Origin: Chitinophagaceae bacterium UBA7600
GTDB taxonomy: Bacteria; Bacteroidota; Bacteroidia; Chitinophagales; Chitinophagaceae
NCBI GenBank assembly: GCA_002478885.1
Contig: DLKC01000057.1
Coordinates: 1-64,000, forward strand
Direction of reading: 5' to 3'
DNA length: 64,000 nucleotides
The notes under the pieces are model-generated. The model was not told the origin of the DNA. It saw only the letters and a program-made list of their open reading frames with translations, and ran no database searches. The translations under genes were made by a program, and so were the position numbers. Below are positions 43,038 through 50,094 of this stretch, piece by piece (positions within the stretch are counted from its first letter, which is position 1; every line of letters begins with the position of its first letter).

Positions 43038-44732
43038 TTACCTGCTGTTCGCATCGTTCATCCTGATCCTTCTGCCCTTGTAGTTCTTGCCATCCAGTGC
43101 ACGAATCATTTGTTTGGCTGCGCCACTTTCTATTTCTATCCAGCTGTTCATCTCTTTCATGTCGATGCGCCCCAGCACTTCTTTTCTCAGGTCGCTCATA
43201 TCGAGAATGAACTGGAGAAAACTTGCTTTATAAAAACCATCTTTTGTTCCAAGGTTTACAAAAAGCCTTGTATTGTTTCCTCCACCACCACTATTGCCAC
43301 CGCTGCTGTATTCCCTTCTGTCTCTCTGGCGGCCTGCACCGCGGTCGTCACCACCGGAGCGACGGTCATCAACACGAAGGTTTCTTTCGCGTGGATCGCG
43401 GCGCACTTCCCTGATATTAAGATCTTCTGCATTCTCATAGTATTTGAGGAAGCGGTCAAACTCCATCGCGGCCACACGTTTCAACACTTCTTCCTTACTG
43501 ATGTCTGCAAATTTCTCCGCCAGCATGGGAACGTATGTTTCGTAGTCGCCATGACTGATATCGGCCTGCAGTAACTTATCCATAAAGGAGAAGAACTGTT
43601 TGCGGCAAACATCTTTACCGGTCGGTATCTCCATTTTATGAAAAGGCGCCTGCACCATTTGCGCAATTTGCTTTAACCTGTACAGCTCTCTCGTGTGTAC
43701 GATACTCATGCAAATGCCGGTATTGCCTGCGCGGCCGGTACGGCCGCTGCGGTGAGTGTAAACTTCAGGATCATCGGGCAATTCGTAATTGATCACGTGT
43801 GTGATGCCTTGCACATCAATACCCCTTGCGGCAACGTCTGTGGCTATAAGCAACTGGAGGCTTTTATCACGGAACTGGCCCATTACTTTATCACGCTGTT
43901 GCTGCGAAAGATCACCGTGTAATGCATCTATATCGTAACCTTCCCGGGTAAGCTTTTCTGCTATATCCTGTGCATCGGCTTTTGTGCGTGTAAAAATGAT
44001 GCCGTAGATGCCCGGGTTAAAATCGATCAAACGTTTTAATGCCTGGTAACGGTGTTGGGCAGAGGTAACAAAATACTGGTGATCGATATTTTTGTTACCC
44101 GTATTCATCTTGCCTACAGTAACCTCTAAAGGCTCTTTCATATACCGCTTGCTTACTTTGCGTATCTCAGTTGGCATAGTTGCGCTGAAGAGCCAGGTAC
44201 TTTCGCGTTTTGGCGTATTCTGCAATATAAATTCAATGTCGTCCTGGAAACCCATATTAAGCATTTCATCTGCTTCGTCGAGGGTTACATAGCTAATCTC
44301 TTCCAGGTTAATTGCTTTGCGTTCGATAAGGTCGATCAGCCTCCCGGGTGTTGCCACCACGATCTGAACTCCGCGTTTAAGATCTCTTATCTGCTGCCCG
44401 ATAGATGCACCGCCATATACGGCCACCACCTGGATACCACGCATATGTTTTTTGAATAATTCAATTTCACTGACGATCTGCAGGCATAATTCACGGGTTG
44501 GGCAAACAACCAATGCCTGCGGAGACCTCTTTTCTTCAGAGATCAATTGTAACAGCGGTAAACCAAAAGCTGCTGTTTTTCCTGTGCCGGTTTGGGCAAG
44601 CCCGATAAAATCTTTTGTACCACTTAACAATACGGGAATAGCCTTTTCCTGTATGGTGGTTGGATTAACAAAACCCAATTCGCTGGTAGCCTTTACCAAT
44701 CGTTCCTCTAACCCAAGTTCTTCGAATGTCAT
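43038..44732 (-). CDS. DEAD-box ATP-dependent RNA helicase with DbpA-type RNA-binding domain
   Basis: A 564-residue helicase. Motif Q at the N-terminus (GFVNPTTIQEKAIP), motif I AQTGTGKTAAFG, Ia PTRELCLQI, II TLDEADEML, III FSATMP, V TDVAARGIDV and VI HRSGRTGRAG are all present. A basic Arg/Gly/Asp-rich linker (about 440-490) leads to a DbpA/CsdA-like RNA-binding domain at the C-terminus (TRLFVNLGTKDGFYKASFLQ, NYKGRRIRM). This layout fits CsdA-like helicases of ribosome assembly or cold RNA unwinding. I use the ATG at 44732, since the 12 residues before it are not conserved in type. The gene interrupts the aromatic gene region. Confidence 0.93.
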   Translation of the reverse strand: MTFEELGLEERLVKATSELGFVNPTTIQEKAIPVLLSGTKDFIGLAQTGTGKTAAFGLPLLQLISEEKRSPQALVVCPTRELCLQIVSEIELFKKHMRGIQVVAVYGGASIGQQIRDLKRGVQIVVATPGRLIDLIERKAINLEEISYVTLDEADEMLNMGFQDDIEFILQNTPKRESTWLFSATMPTEIRKVSKRYMKEPLEVTVGKMNTGNKNIDHQYFVTSAQHRYQALKRLIDFNPGIYGIIFTRTKADAQDIAEKLTREGYDIDALHGDLSQQQRDKVMGQFRDKSLQLLIATDVAARGIDVQGITHVINYELPDDPEVYTHRSGRTGRAGNTGICMSIVHTRELYRLKQIAQMVQAPFHKMEIPTGKDVCRKQFFSFMDKLLQADISHGDYETYVPMLAEKFADISKEEVLKRVAAMEFDRFLKYYENAEDLNIREVRRDPRERNLRVDDRRSGGDDRGAGRQRDRREYSSGGNSGGGGNNTRLFVNLGTKDGFYKASFLQFILDMSDLRKEVLGRIDMKEMNSWIEIESGAAKQMIRALDGKNYKGRRIRMNDANSR

Positions 44733-44755
44733 TATACTTTTTTTAAAATTTGCCG

Positions 44756-44763
44756 CAAAGGTA
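44756..44763 (-). promoter_or_regulatory. Predicted -7 box of the DEAD-box helicase gene
   Basis: Minus-strand TACCTTTG fits TAnnTTTG, 23 nt before the ATG at 44732. No clear -33 element. Confidence 0.4.
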
Positions 44764-44945
44764 ACCAATGAAACCCAGCATTGACGCGCCTTTTTGCGGC
44801 TTATAGTCGTTTATACCCGATTATCAGCGCTTTTTCAGCTGCTTTTTGTTACCATCTGTCAATTCTTTGGTCAGTGGTGAATGATGAATAGCGTAACTCC
44901 GTTTACCTATGCCGCGCCCTAACATTGCTCATGCATTATTCATCA

Positions 44946-45005
44946 GTACAAGAGTGCGACGCAAGCAAAGCTCAATGCATATTCAACCGCCCGGCCTAAA
45001 AAAAA
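44946..45005 (+). repeat. Dispersed intergenic element, copy 19
   Basis: Forward; GTACAAGA, core GTGCGACGCAA at 44954-44964, box CGCCCGGCCTAAAAAAAA. The A-run end lies 23 bp from the tyrA stop. A short ATGATGAAT / ATTCATCA inverted repeat precedes it. Confidence 0.85.
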
Positions 45006-45027
45006 TTCATGCGCATTACGCCAGTGT

Positions 45028-45876
45028 TTATTTAATGATGCGCCTGATCTTGTTCGCATTTTCCATTAGCTCGTACAGGTAATCCATATTTTCTTTTTCA
45101 AGGCACGCCTTGAACTTGCGCAACTGCGAAATGTGTTCGTTCAAAACGTCAAGTACATTTTCGCGATTCTGCATAAAAATAGGTGCCCACATGGCCGGGC
45201 TACTTTTTGCCAACCGCACCGTGCTTTCAAAACCGCCACCCGCAAGTTCGAAAATGGCGTCTTCTTCTCTTTCCTTTTCAAGCACCGTGTTGGCCAGCGC
45301 GAAAGAAGTGATATGCGAAATATGGCTCACGTATGCAGCATGCACATCGTGTGGCTCGGGATCCATGTAAACGATATGCATTCCAAGTTCGCGGTAAATA
45401 TTTTCCATGGCTTTGACAGCCGCTGGATCACTTTTTTCTTTCTCACAGATAACACATGCACGGCCTGCGAACGCATCTCTCACCGCCGCCTCGGGGCCGC
45501 TGTATTCTGTACCCCACATGGGATGTGTTGCCACAAATCTGTTACGCATGGGATGATCTTCCAGAGCTCTGCACAAAGCAAACTTGGTAGAACCGGCGTC
45601 AGCGACAACCTGCCTGTCTGTAACAATATCCATGATTTGCTTCATCACCGGTATGGTCGCATCAACGGGGATGGCGACATAGATGAGATCTGCCTTTTTT
45701 ACCGCTTCTTCCAAAGGCAACGCCTCATCGATAATGCCGAGATCAAGTGCTTTTTGCTCGCTTGCTTTTGTGCGGCTTACGCCGATAACATGTTTGGCAA
45801 AACCTTTTTCTTTGGCAAGTAGTGCAAATGACCCGCTTATTAAACCAACACCAACAATGGTAAGATTATTGAACAT
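45028..45876 (-). CDS. tyrA: Prephenate dehydrogenase
   Basis: Oxidatively decarboxylates prephenate to 4-hydroxyphenylpyruvate, the precursor of tyrosine. The 282 residues begin with an NAD motif GVGLISGSFA. DAGSTKFALCRALE, FVATHPMWGTEYSG (catalytic His) and HVAYVSHISHI-like HAAYVSHISHITSFAL are characteristic. It has no ACT or mutase domain, so feedback control by Tyr would need another route, which fits the transcriptional attenuator upstream of pheA. It overlaps the aminotransferase gene by 11 bp and ends the operon. Confidence 0.95.
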   Translation of the reverse strand: MFNNLTIVGVGLISGSFALLAKEKGFAKHVIGVSRTKASEQKALDLGIIDEALPLEEAVKKADLIYVAIPVDATIPVMKQIMDIVTDRQVVADAGSTKFALCRALEDHPMRNRFVATHPMWGTEYSGPEAAVRDAFAGRACVICEKEKSDPAAVKAMENIYRELGMHIVYMDPEPHDVHAAYVSHISHITSFALANTVLEKEREEDAIFELAGGGFESTVRLAKSSPAMWAPIFMQNRENVLDVLNEHISQLRKFKACLEKENMDYLYELMENANKIRRIIK

Positions 45877-47041
45877 CTGCTGATTCTTTCACTTTTTTAA
45901 CTCTGTTGATAGCTTCTTCAAATTTTTCGATACTTCCGCAAAGGCTAACGCGGATATAACCGTTACCCGCCGTTCCAAAAATGCCGCCGGGTGTAATGAA
46001 AACATTGGCCTTATACAGCACTTCATCGCTTAAGACATAACCGTCAGTGTAACCGGAAGGTATTTTGGCCCAAAGGAACATGCCCACCTGATGCTTGGAG
46101 TAAGTACAACCAAGCAGATCGAGCAGTTCGTAAATTTTCGCCCTTCTTACACGGTAAATAGCATTCACGCTGTCGTACCAATCCTTTCCGAGGCCCAATG
46201 CCTTTGCAGCGGCAAGCTGCAGGGGAAGAAACATGCCGCTGTCCATATTACTTTTGAATCGCAAGACTTCGTCAATGCGTTCCCTCGCAGCGCACAAAAC
46301 GCCCACACGCCAACCAGCCATATTTTGCGATTTGCTGAGAGAATTGAGCTCGAGTACAACATCTTTTGCGCCGTCGAGGCTAAGCAAGCTCATCGGATGT
46401 TCATTCAGGATAAAGCTGTAAGGATTATCGTGACAGATTAGAATGCCGTGCTTCTTTGCAAATGCAATCAAAGGCTTGTACATTTCAGGGGTTGCCAGCT
46501 GCCCCGTCGGCATGTGAGGATAGTTGACCCACATCAACTTGACCTTCGACAAATCCCTTTGCTCCAGTTCAGCGAAGTCTGGAAAATAATTATTGGCTTC
46601 TTTAAGATCGTAATCCACACACACCCCGCCGGCCAATTTTACTGCACTTCTGTAAGTCGGGTAGCCCGGGTTAGGCACAAGCACCTCATCGCCATCGTTC
46701 AGGTACGTCATGCAGATATGCATAATACCTTCCTTACTACCTATAAGCGGTAATATTTCCGTGTCTGGATTCAATATAACGTTGTACCATGTCTGATACC
46801 AATCAGCAAATGCCTTACGCAAGACAGGAGAGCCTTTATAGCTCTGGTAGGCATGCACATTGGCTTTGGAGCTTTCATCCTGCAATACTTTTATAACATC
46901 CGGGTGCGGTGGAAGGTCGGGGCTGCCAATGCCGAGATTAATAATTTCCTTGCCCTGCTTATTAAGTTCGTCAATCTCCCTTAATTTCTGCGAGAAATAA
47001 TATTCGCCAATACCTTCTAATCTTTTTGACGTTGCTATCAT
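45866..47041 (-). CDS. Class I/II PLP-dependent aminotransferase (aromatic type)
   Basis: A 391-residue fold-type I aminotransferase. Motifs are NLGIGSPDLPPHPDVI, VPNPGYPTYRSAVKLAGG, WVNYPHMPTGQLA, HDNPYSFI and the PLP lysine in LNSLSKSQNMAGWRVG. Its position between pheA and tyrA, with overlapping ends on both sides, makes transamination of phenylpyruvate and 4-hydroxyphenylpyruvate to Phe and Tyr the likely task. Relatives also include LL-diaminopimelate and methionine aminotransferases, so the specificity is inferred from context. Confidence 0.9.
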   Translation of the reverse strand: MIATSKRLEGIGEYYFSQKLREIDELNKQGKEIINLGIGSPDLPPHPDVIKVLQDESSKANVHAYQSYKGSPVLRKAFADWYQTWYNVILNPDTEILPLIGSKEGIMHICMTYLNDGDEVLVPNPGYPTYRSAVKLAGGVCVDYDLKEANNYFPDFAELEQRDLSKVKLMWVNYPHMPTGQLATPEMYKPLIAFAKKHGILICHDNPYSFILNEHPMSLLSLDGAKDVVLELNSLSKSQNMAGWRVGVLCAARERIDEVLRFKSNMDSGMFLPLQLAAAKALGLGKDWYDSVNAIYRVRRAKIYELLDLLGCTYSKHQVGMFLWAKIPSGYTDGYVLSDEVLYKANVFITPGGIFGTAGNGYIRVSLCGSIEKFEEAINRVKKVKESADVQ

Positions 47042-47964
47042 AAACTTTTATGAGAATCTGCTGTTACGAAATCCTGTTTCTTTATTGCTTTATCGCCTCT
47101 TTTATAAATGCCGTACACTTTCACTTCTTCGGTTAAATGCTGCAATACCTTCATCACGTTATTGAACTCGTATAAATTCTCAAACTCCATGTCTGCGTGA
47201 AAAGTGTATTGCCATTCGCTGTCGGGTTTTGGGAAACTCTGCAGTTTACTAAGGTTGATTCCGGCCTCCGCGATTGCCGTTAATACTTTAGCCAGCGCGC
47301 CTCTTGAGTGGTCGGTATGAAAATTAACGGTAGCCTTATTGGCATCGGGGGCAATCCGGGCCTTGTCTTCGGGCTGCAGTATAATAAATCTGGTGTAATT
47401 ATTCTTCACTGTTTGAATGGCAGGTGCAATAAGATCAAGCCCGTACAATTCCGCGGCCCTCCTGCTTGCAATCGCAGCCATATGTTTGCTGTGATGCTGG
47501 TGAATATACCTTGCACTGCCGGCAGTATCTTCTGCTTCTACCAGTTTCCAGTCAAAATGATCGAGATAGTGAAGGCATTGCTGCAAAGCCATCGGGTGAG
47601 AGTGCACCTCTTTGATATCTTCCAGCTTCACCCCGGGATTCACCATCAGGTTCTGGTCGATGGCGAGGTATATCTCCCCGATCGTTATCAGTTTGCTTTT
47701 ACGCAACAGGTTGTAGTTGGCAAGTATGCTGCCCGCAATGGAATTTTCAATTGCCATTACAGCACCATCACTTTGCGCTTCATCTTCGCCGATCTTCACC
47801 ACATCTTTAAACGTAGCACAGGGAATTACCTGCACCTGCTCTCCAAAATATTTCCTTGCGGCTTCTTCATGAAAACTACCTTCATAACCCTGGATGGAAA
47901 CCCTCATGGGTGTGGAAGATATCAGGTGTTCGTGGGCACCGTTTGGCTGGTTTGTGTAACTCAT
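47038..47964 (-). CDS. pheA: Prephenate dehydratase
   Basis: Converts prephenate to phenylpyruvate. The 308-residue monofunctional enzyme has a dehydratase domain (VSIQGYEGSFHEEAARKYFG, MAIENSIAGSILANYNLL, and the catalytic Thr-Arg-Phe in NNYTRFIILQ). A C-terminal ACT domain (about 205-285, HSRGALAKVLTAIAEAGINLSKLQSFP) normally gives feedback inhibition by Phe. The annotated ATG at 47964 adds about 19 residues before the conserved part; the ATG at 47907 is an alternative. It is the first gene of pheA-aminotransferase-tyrA, with a 4-bp overlap to the next gene. An attenuator-like leader lies directly upstream. Confidence 0.95.
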   Translation of the reverse strand: MSYTNQPNGAHEHLISSTPMRVSIQGYEGSFHEEAARKYFGEQVQVIPCATFKDVVKIGEDEAQSDGAVMAIENSIAGSILANYNLLRKSKLITIGEIYLAIDQNLMVNPGVKLEDIKEVHSHPMALQQCLHYLDHFDWKLVEAEDTAGSARYIHQHHSKHMAAIASRRAAELYGLDLIAPAIQTVKNNYTRFIILQPEDKARIAPDANKATVNFHTDHSRGALAKVLTAIAEAGINLSKLQSFPKPDSEWQYTFHADMEFENLYEFNNVMKVLQHLTEEVKVYGIYKRGDKAIKKQDFVTADSHKSL

Positions 47965-48001
47965 GATATTTTTTTTTCCTGTTAAGCCGCAAGGTTTGGG
48001 T

Positions 48002-48030
48002 AAAAAAAATCCCGGCTTTTAACCGGGATT
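48002..48030 (-). terminator. Attenuator terminator in the pheA leader
   Basis: On the minus strand AATCCCGG, loop TTAAAAG, CCGGGATT, followed directly by a run of T. It lies 24 nt after the stop of the leader peptide and 37 nt before the pheA ATG, that is, inside the leader and not at a gene end. Confidence 0.85.
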
Positions 48031-48078
48031 GTATGCTCATTTTATTTTGTCTGTTATAACCTGGCAAATACAACCCCG
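48024..48078 (-). promoter_or_regulatory. Predicted antiterminator pairing in the pheA leader
   Basis: Minus-strand CGGGGTTGTAT (48068-48078, leader codons 19-23) can pair over 11 bp, with one G-U, with ATACAATCCCG (48024-48034). The second strand includes most of the 5' arm of the terminator, so the two structures exclude each other. Confidence 0.75.
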
Positions 48079-48134
48079 TTCGCTTTCGCAAAAAAGAAAT
48101 AATAAAAATAGTTGTATGTACTGTTCTTTGCCAT
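48054..48134 (-). CDS. Tyr/Phe-rich leader peptide of the pheA operon
   Basis: A 26-residue ORF, ATG at 48134 and TAA at 48054-48056. Residues 7-15 read YNYFYYFFF, eight aromatic codons out of nine (four Tyr, four Phe); a ninth, Phe23, follows. The frame stays open further upstream to 48257, but the ATG at 48134 has GGAG close before it and lies just after a consensus promoter. In known pheA and trp attenuators, a ribosome that stalls for lack of the charged tRNA lets the antiterminator form. Here the antiterminator strand begins 11 nt after the last codon of the aromatic run. A ribosome reaching the stop would cover its end. The equal share of Tyr and Phe suits an operon that holds both pheA and tyrA. 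No protein function beyond regulation is expected. Confidence 0.8.
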   Translation of the reverse strand: MAKNSTYNYFYYFFFAKANGVVFARL

Positions 48135-48139
48135 CGCTC

Positions 48140-48170
48140 CAAAATTAAACGGAATATGATCTGTACCAAA
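48140..48170 (-). promoter_or_regulatory. Predicted promoter of the pheA leader
   Basis: Minus-strand TTTG (48167-48170), a 19-nt spacer and TAATTTTG (48140-48147): a full match to the Bacteroidota consensus. Only five nucleotides separate it from the leader ATG, so the transcript would start at or very near that codon. Confidence 0.65.
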
Positions 48171-48228
48171 CTTTTTTTTGAGAAAATAAACGAGTGTTTG
48201 TTTATTCACTGTTACTGTTAAACAAGCA

Positions 48229-48286
48229 TTTTTTGAACCCGGCTTCGAGGTATGCATCGGGCCTTACTTGCGTCGCACACTTCAAC
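48229..48286 (-). repeat. Dispersed intergenic element, copy 20
   Basis: Reverse; TTTTTTGAACCCGGCTTCG box, ATGCATCGGGCC, core TTGCGTCGCAC (48268-48278), tail ACTTCAAC. Lies between the CAP gene stop and the pheA promoter. Confidence 0.85.
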
Positions 48287-48315
48287 CCTTTGTACATAAC
48301 TGAACAAAACAACAA

Positions 48316-48825
48316 TCATTGCCTGTAAAATATCTGCGTAAAATAAATACGCCCGTCTGATGCTTTAGCCAATCCAATCCCAGTGTAAGTGAAATTACCT
48401 TCGATGTTTTCCCTGTGTCCTTTGCTGTTTAACCAACCTTCCACAACTTCCTTCGCCGACATTTGGCCGGAAGCAACATTTTCACCACTCTCACTCAAAC
48501 GCCCGGCTGTGCTCATAATAGCGTTCATACGATCATCAAAGCCATCATGGCCGAAAGCCGAGGCGCCATTGGCCATATCAACACTGTGAAGCGTAGCCTG
48601 TTTGGTGGCTGCATCGCTCGTTACAAGTTTTGACAACCCAAGGGCGGTGCGATGCTCATTGATAAGTACTAATATATCCGCCGCCATTTTACCAAGGCTT
48701 GCTTCCGCGTTGTTATTGTAAACAGCAGTTCGAGCGCTGCCGCCCGTCTGGGCAATGGTAACGGATGGAAATAACATCAAAACGAGAGCGAAATACATTA
48801 CGGCTATAAGGGCCATTTTTTTCAT
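48316..48825 (-). CDS. Secreted CAP-domain (SCP-like) protein
   Basis: A 169-residue exported protein. The signal peptide is in MKKMALIAVMYFALVLMLFP (cleavage near TIAQ). One CAP/SCP-like domain follows: MAADILVLINEHRTALGLSK, HSVDMANGASAFGHDGFDDR, ENVASGQMSAKEVVEGWLNS, SKGHRENIEGNFTYTGIGLA and YFTQIF. The conserved His and Glu of the CAP cavity are present (GHDGF, SGENVA, GHRENI). Bacterial CAP proteins are extracytoplasmic and mostly uncharacterised. The gene is a single unit. Confidence 0.9.
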   Translation of the reverse strand: MKKMALIAVMYFALVLMLFPSVTIAQTGGSARTAVYNNNAEASLGKMAADILVLINEHRTALGLSKLVTSDAATKQATLHSVDMANGASAFGHDGFDDRMNAIMSTAGRLSESGENVASGQMSAKEVVEGWLNSKGHRENIEGNFTYTGIGLAKASDGRIYFTQIFYRQ

Positions 48826-48916
48826 GAACGTAGTTTATGTTCTGAAATAAACGCAGGTATCGTTCAGGTATTTTGTAACAAAATGTAAAACTTGTATGCT
48901 GCATGGCGATAAAGAC

Positions 48917-48975
48917 GCACAAGTGAGTGACACAACGAAGACGCCATGAAATGCAAAAGCCCGTTTCAAAAGTAT
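48917..48975 (+). repeat. Dispersed intergenic element, copy 21 (paired-change core)
   Basis: Forward; GCACAAGT, core GAGTGACACAA (48925-48935), GACGCCATGAAATGC and AAGCCCGTTTCAAAA. Ends 2 bp before the fbp stop codon. Confidence 0.8.
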
Positions 48976-48976
48976 T

Positions 48977-49984
48977 TTATTTGCTAAAGCTTTCAAGTTC
49001 TTCGATCATTTCAGAGCTGCCGATAAACAATGGTGTGCGTTGATGCAACTCAGTCGGTTGCAGATCAAGAATGCGGTCTTTGCCATTCGTGGCCTTACCG
49101 CCGGCCACTTCAATGATAAAGGCGAAAGGATTACACTCGTATTGCAGCCTCAGCTTGCCATTGCGGTTGTCGGCAGTAGTGGGATACATAAAGATGCCTC
49201 CCTTGATCAGGTTGCGGTGAAGGTCTGCCACCATGCTGCCAAAATAACGCTGTGAATAGGGGCCGCCATTCTCCTTTGTCTTCTTCTGGCATTCAGTGAT
49301 GTATTGTTTTACAAAATCATCGTACTGGAAAAAGTTGCCGTGATTAACAGAATATATCTTTCCGGTTGCAGGGCACTTCATATCTGGGTGACTTAAACAA
49401 AACTCGCCGATAGAGGGGTCTAATGTAAAACCGTTTACACCGCGCCGTGTTGCATAAACCAACATTGTTGATGAGCCGTAGATAACATAACCTGCCGCAA
49501 CCTGGTTAATACCGGGCTGAAGAAAATCTTCTTTGCTACAAGGCTTGCCAATCTCGCTCTTCCTTTTATAAACGCCGAAAATTGTGCCGATGGAGATGTT
49601 CACGTCGATATTGTTACTGCCATCGACCGGGTCAAACATCACTACATACTTGCTGTTATTACTGATCTCATCGTTAAAGATCACTACATCGTCCATTTCT
49701 TCACTGGCACAGCCGGCGCAACTGATACCATGCTTTAAAACACCCATAAACTGGCGGTTGGCAAACACATCAAGCTTCTTTACATCTTCTCCCTGTATAT
49801 TGGTTTCACCGGCGTCGCCGAGTATATCTACAAGACCTGCTTTGTTTACTTCCACATTTACCCTTTTAGCGGCAAGGCCGATATCGCGGAGCAACGAACT
49901 GAGCTCGCCGGTGGCGTTGGGTATGTTACGGTATTGTTGAATGGTAAACTCGTCGAGGGTCTGAACTTTACGGCTAATATTCAT
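48977..49984 (-). CDS. fbp: Class I fructose-1,6-bisphosphatase
   Basis: Hydrolyses fructose-1,6-bisphosphate in gluconeogenesis. The 335-residue enzyme has the FBPase I metal-site motifs CAGCASEEMDD, VMFDPVDGSNNIDVNISIG (in E. coli: DPLDGSSNID) and GKLRLQYECNPFAFIIEVAGG, plus the substrate-binding region YSQRYFGSMVADLHRNLIKG. The length fits the tetrameric class I type. It is divergent from the aspartokinase gene, and a TAnnTTTG-like box lies 17 nt upstream of the ATG. Confidence 0.97.
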   Translation of the reverse strand: MNISRKVQTLDEFTIQQYRNIPNATGELSSLLRDIGLAAKRVNVEVNKAGLVDILGDAGETNIQGEDVKKLDVFANRQFMGVLKHGISCAGCASEEMDDVVIFNDEISNNSKYVVMFDPVDGSNNIDVNISIGTIFGVYKRKSEIGKPCSKEDFLQPGINQVAAGYVIYGSSTMLVYATRRGVNGFTLDPSIGEFCLSHPDMKCPATGKIYSVNHGNFFQYDDFVKQYITECQKKTKENGGPYSQRYFGSMVADLHRNLIKGGIFMYPTTADNRNGKLRLQYECNPFAFIIEVAGGKATNGKDRILDLQPTELHQRTPLFIGSSEMIEELESFSK

Positions 49985-50001
49985 AGTGCAATTGTTTGAA
50001 G

Positions 50002-50009
50002 CAAATGTA
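50002..50009 (-). promoter_or_regulatory. Predicted -7 box of fbp
   Basis: Minus-strand TACATTTG fits TAnnTTTG, 17 nt before the fbp start. The -33 element is unclear. Confidence 0.4.
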
Positions 50010-50042
50010 GATTTATCAAAACAGAGCGAATTTCATTCCCCC

Positions 50043-50050
50043 TATCTTTG
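50043..50050 (+). promoter_or_regulatory. Predicted -7 box of the aspartokinase gene
   Basis: TATCTTTG fits TAnnTTTG, 44 nt before the ATG at 50095; no clear -33 element. Confidence 0.45.
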
Positions 50051-50094
50051 TTCAACAGCTAACACTGTTTATTAAAAGCTATCAAACAATTGCT

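Noticed and set aside
45133..45822. 229-codon ORF antisense to tyrA
   Set aside because: tyrA is certain on the opposite strand; the product is rich in Cys and His with no recognisable domain.
48054..48257. The pheA leader ORF read as a 67-residue protein
   Set aside because: The upstream part would start before the best promoter and has no family pattern; the 26-codon form beginning at 48134 explains the terminator, antiterminator and aromatic run.
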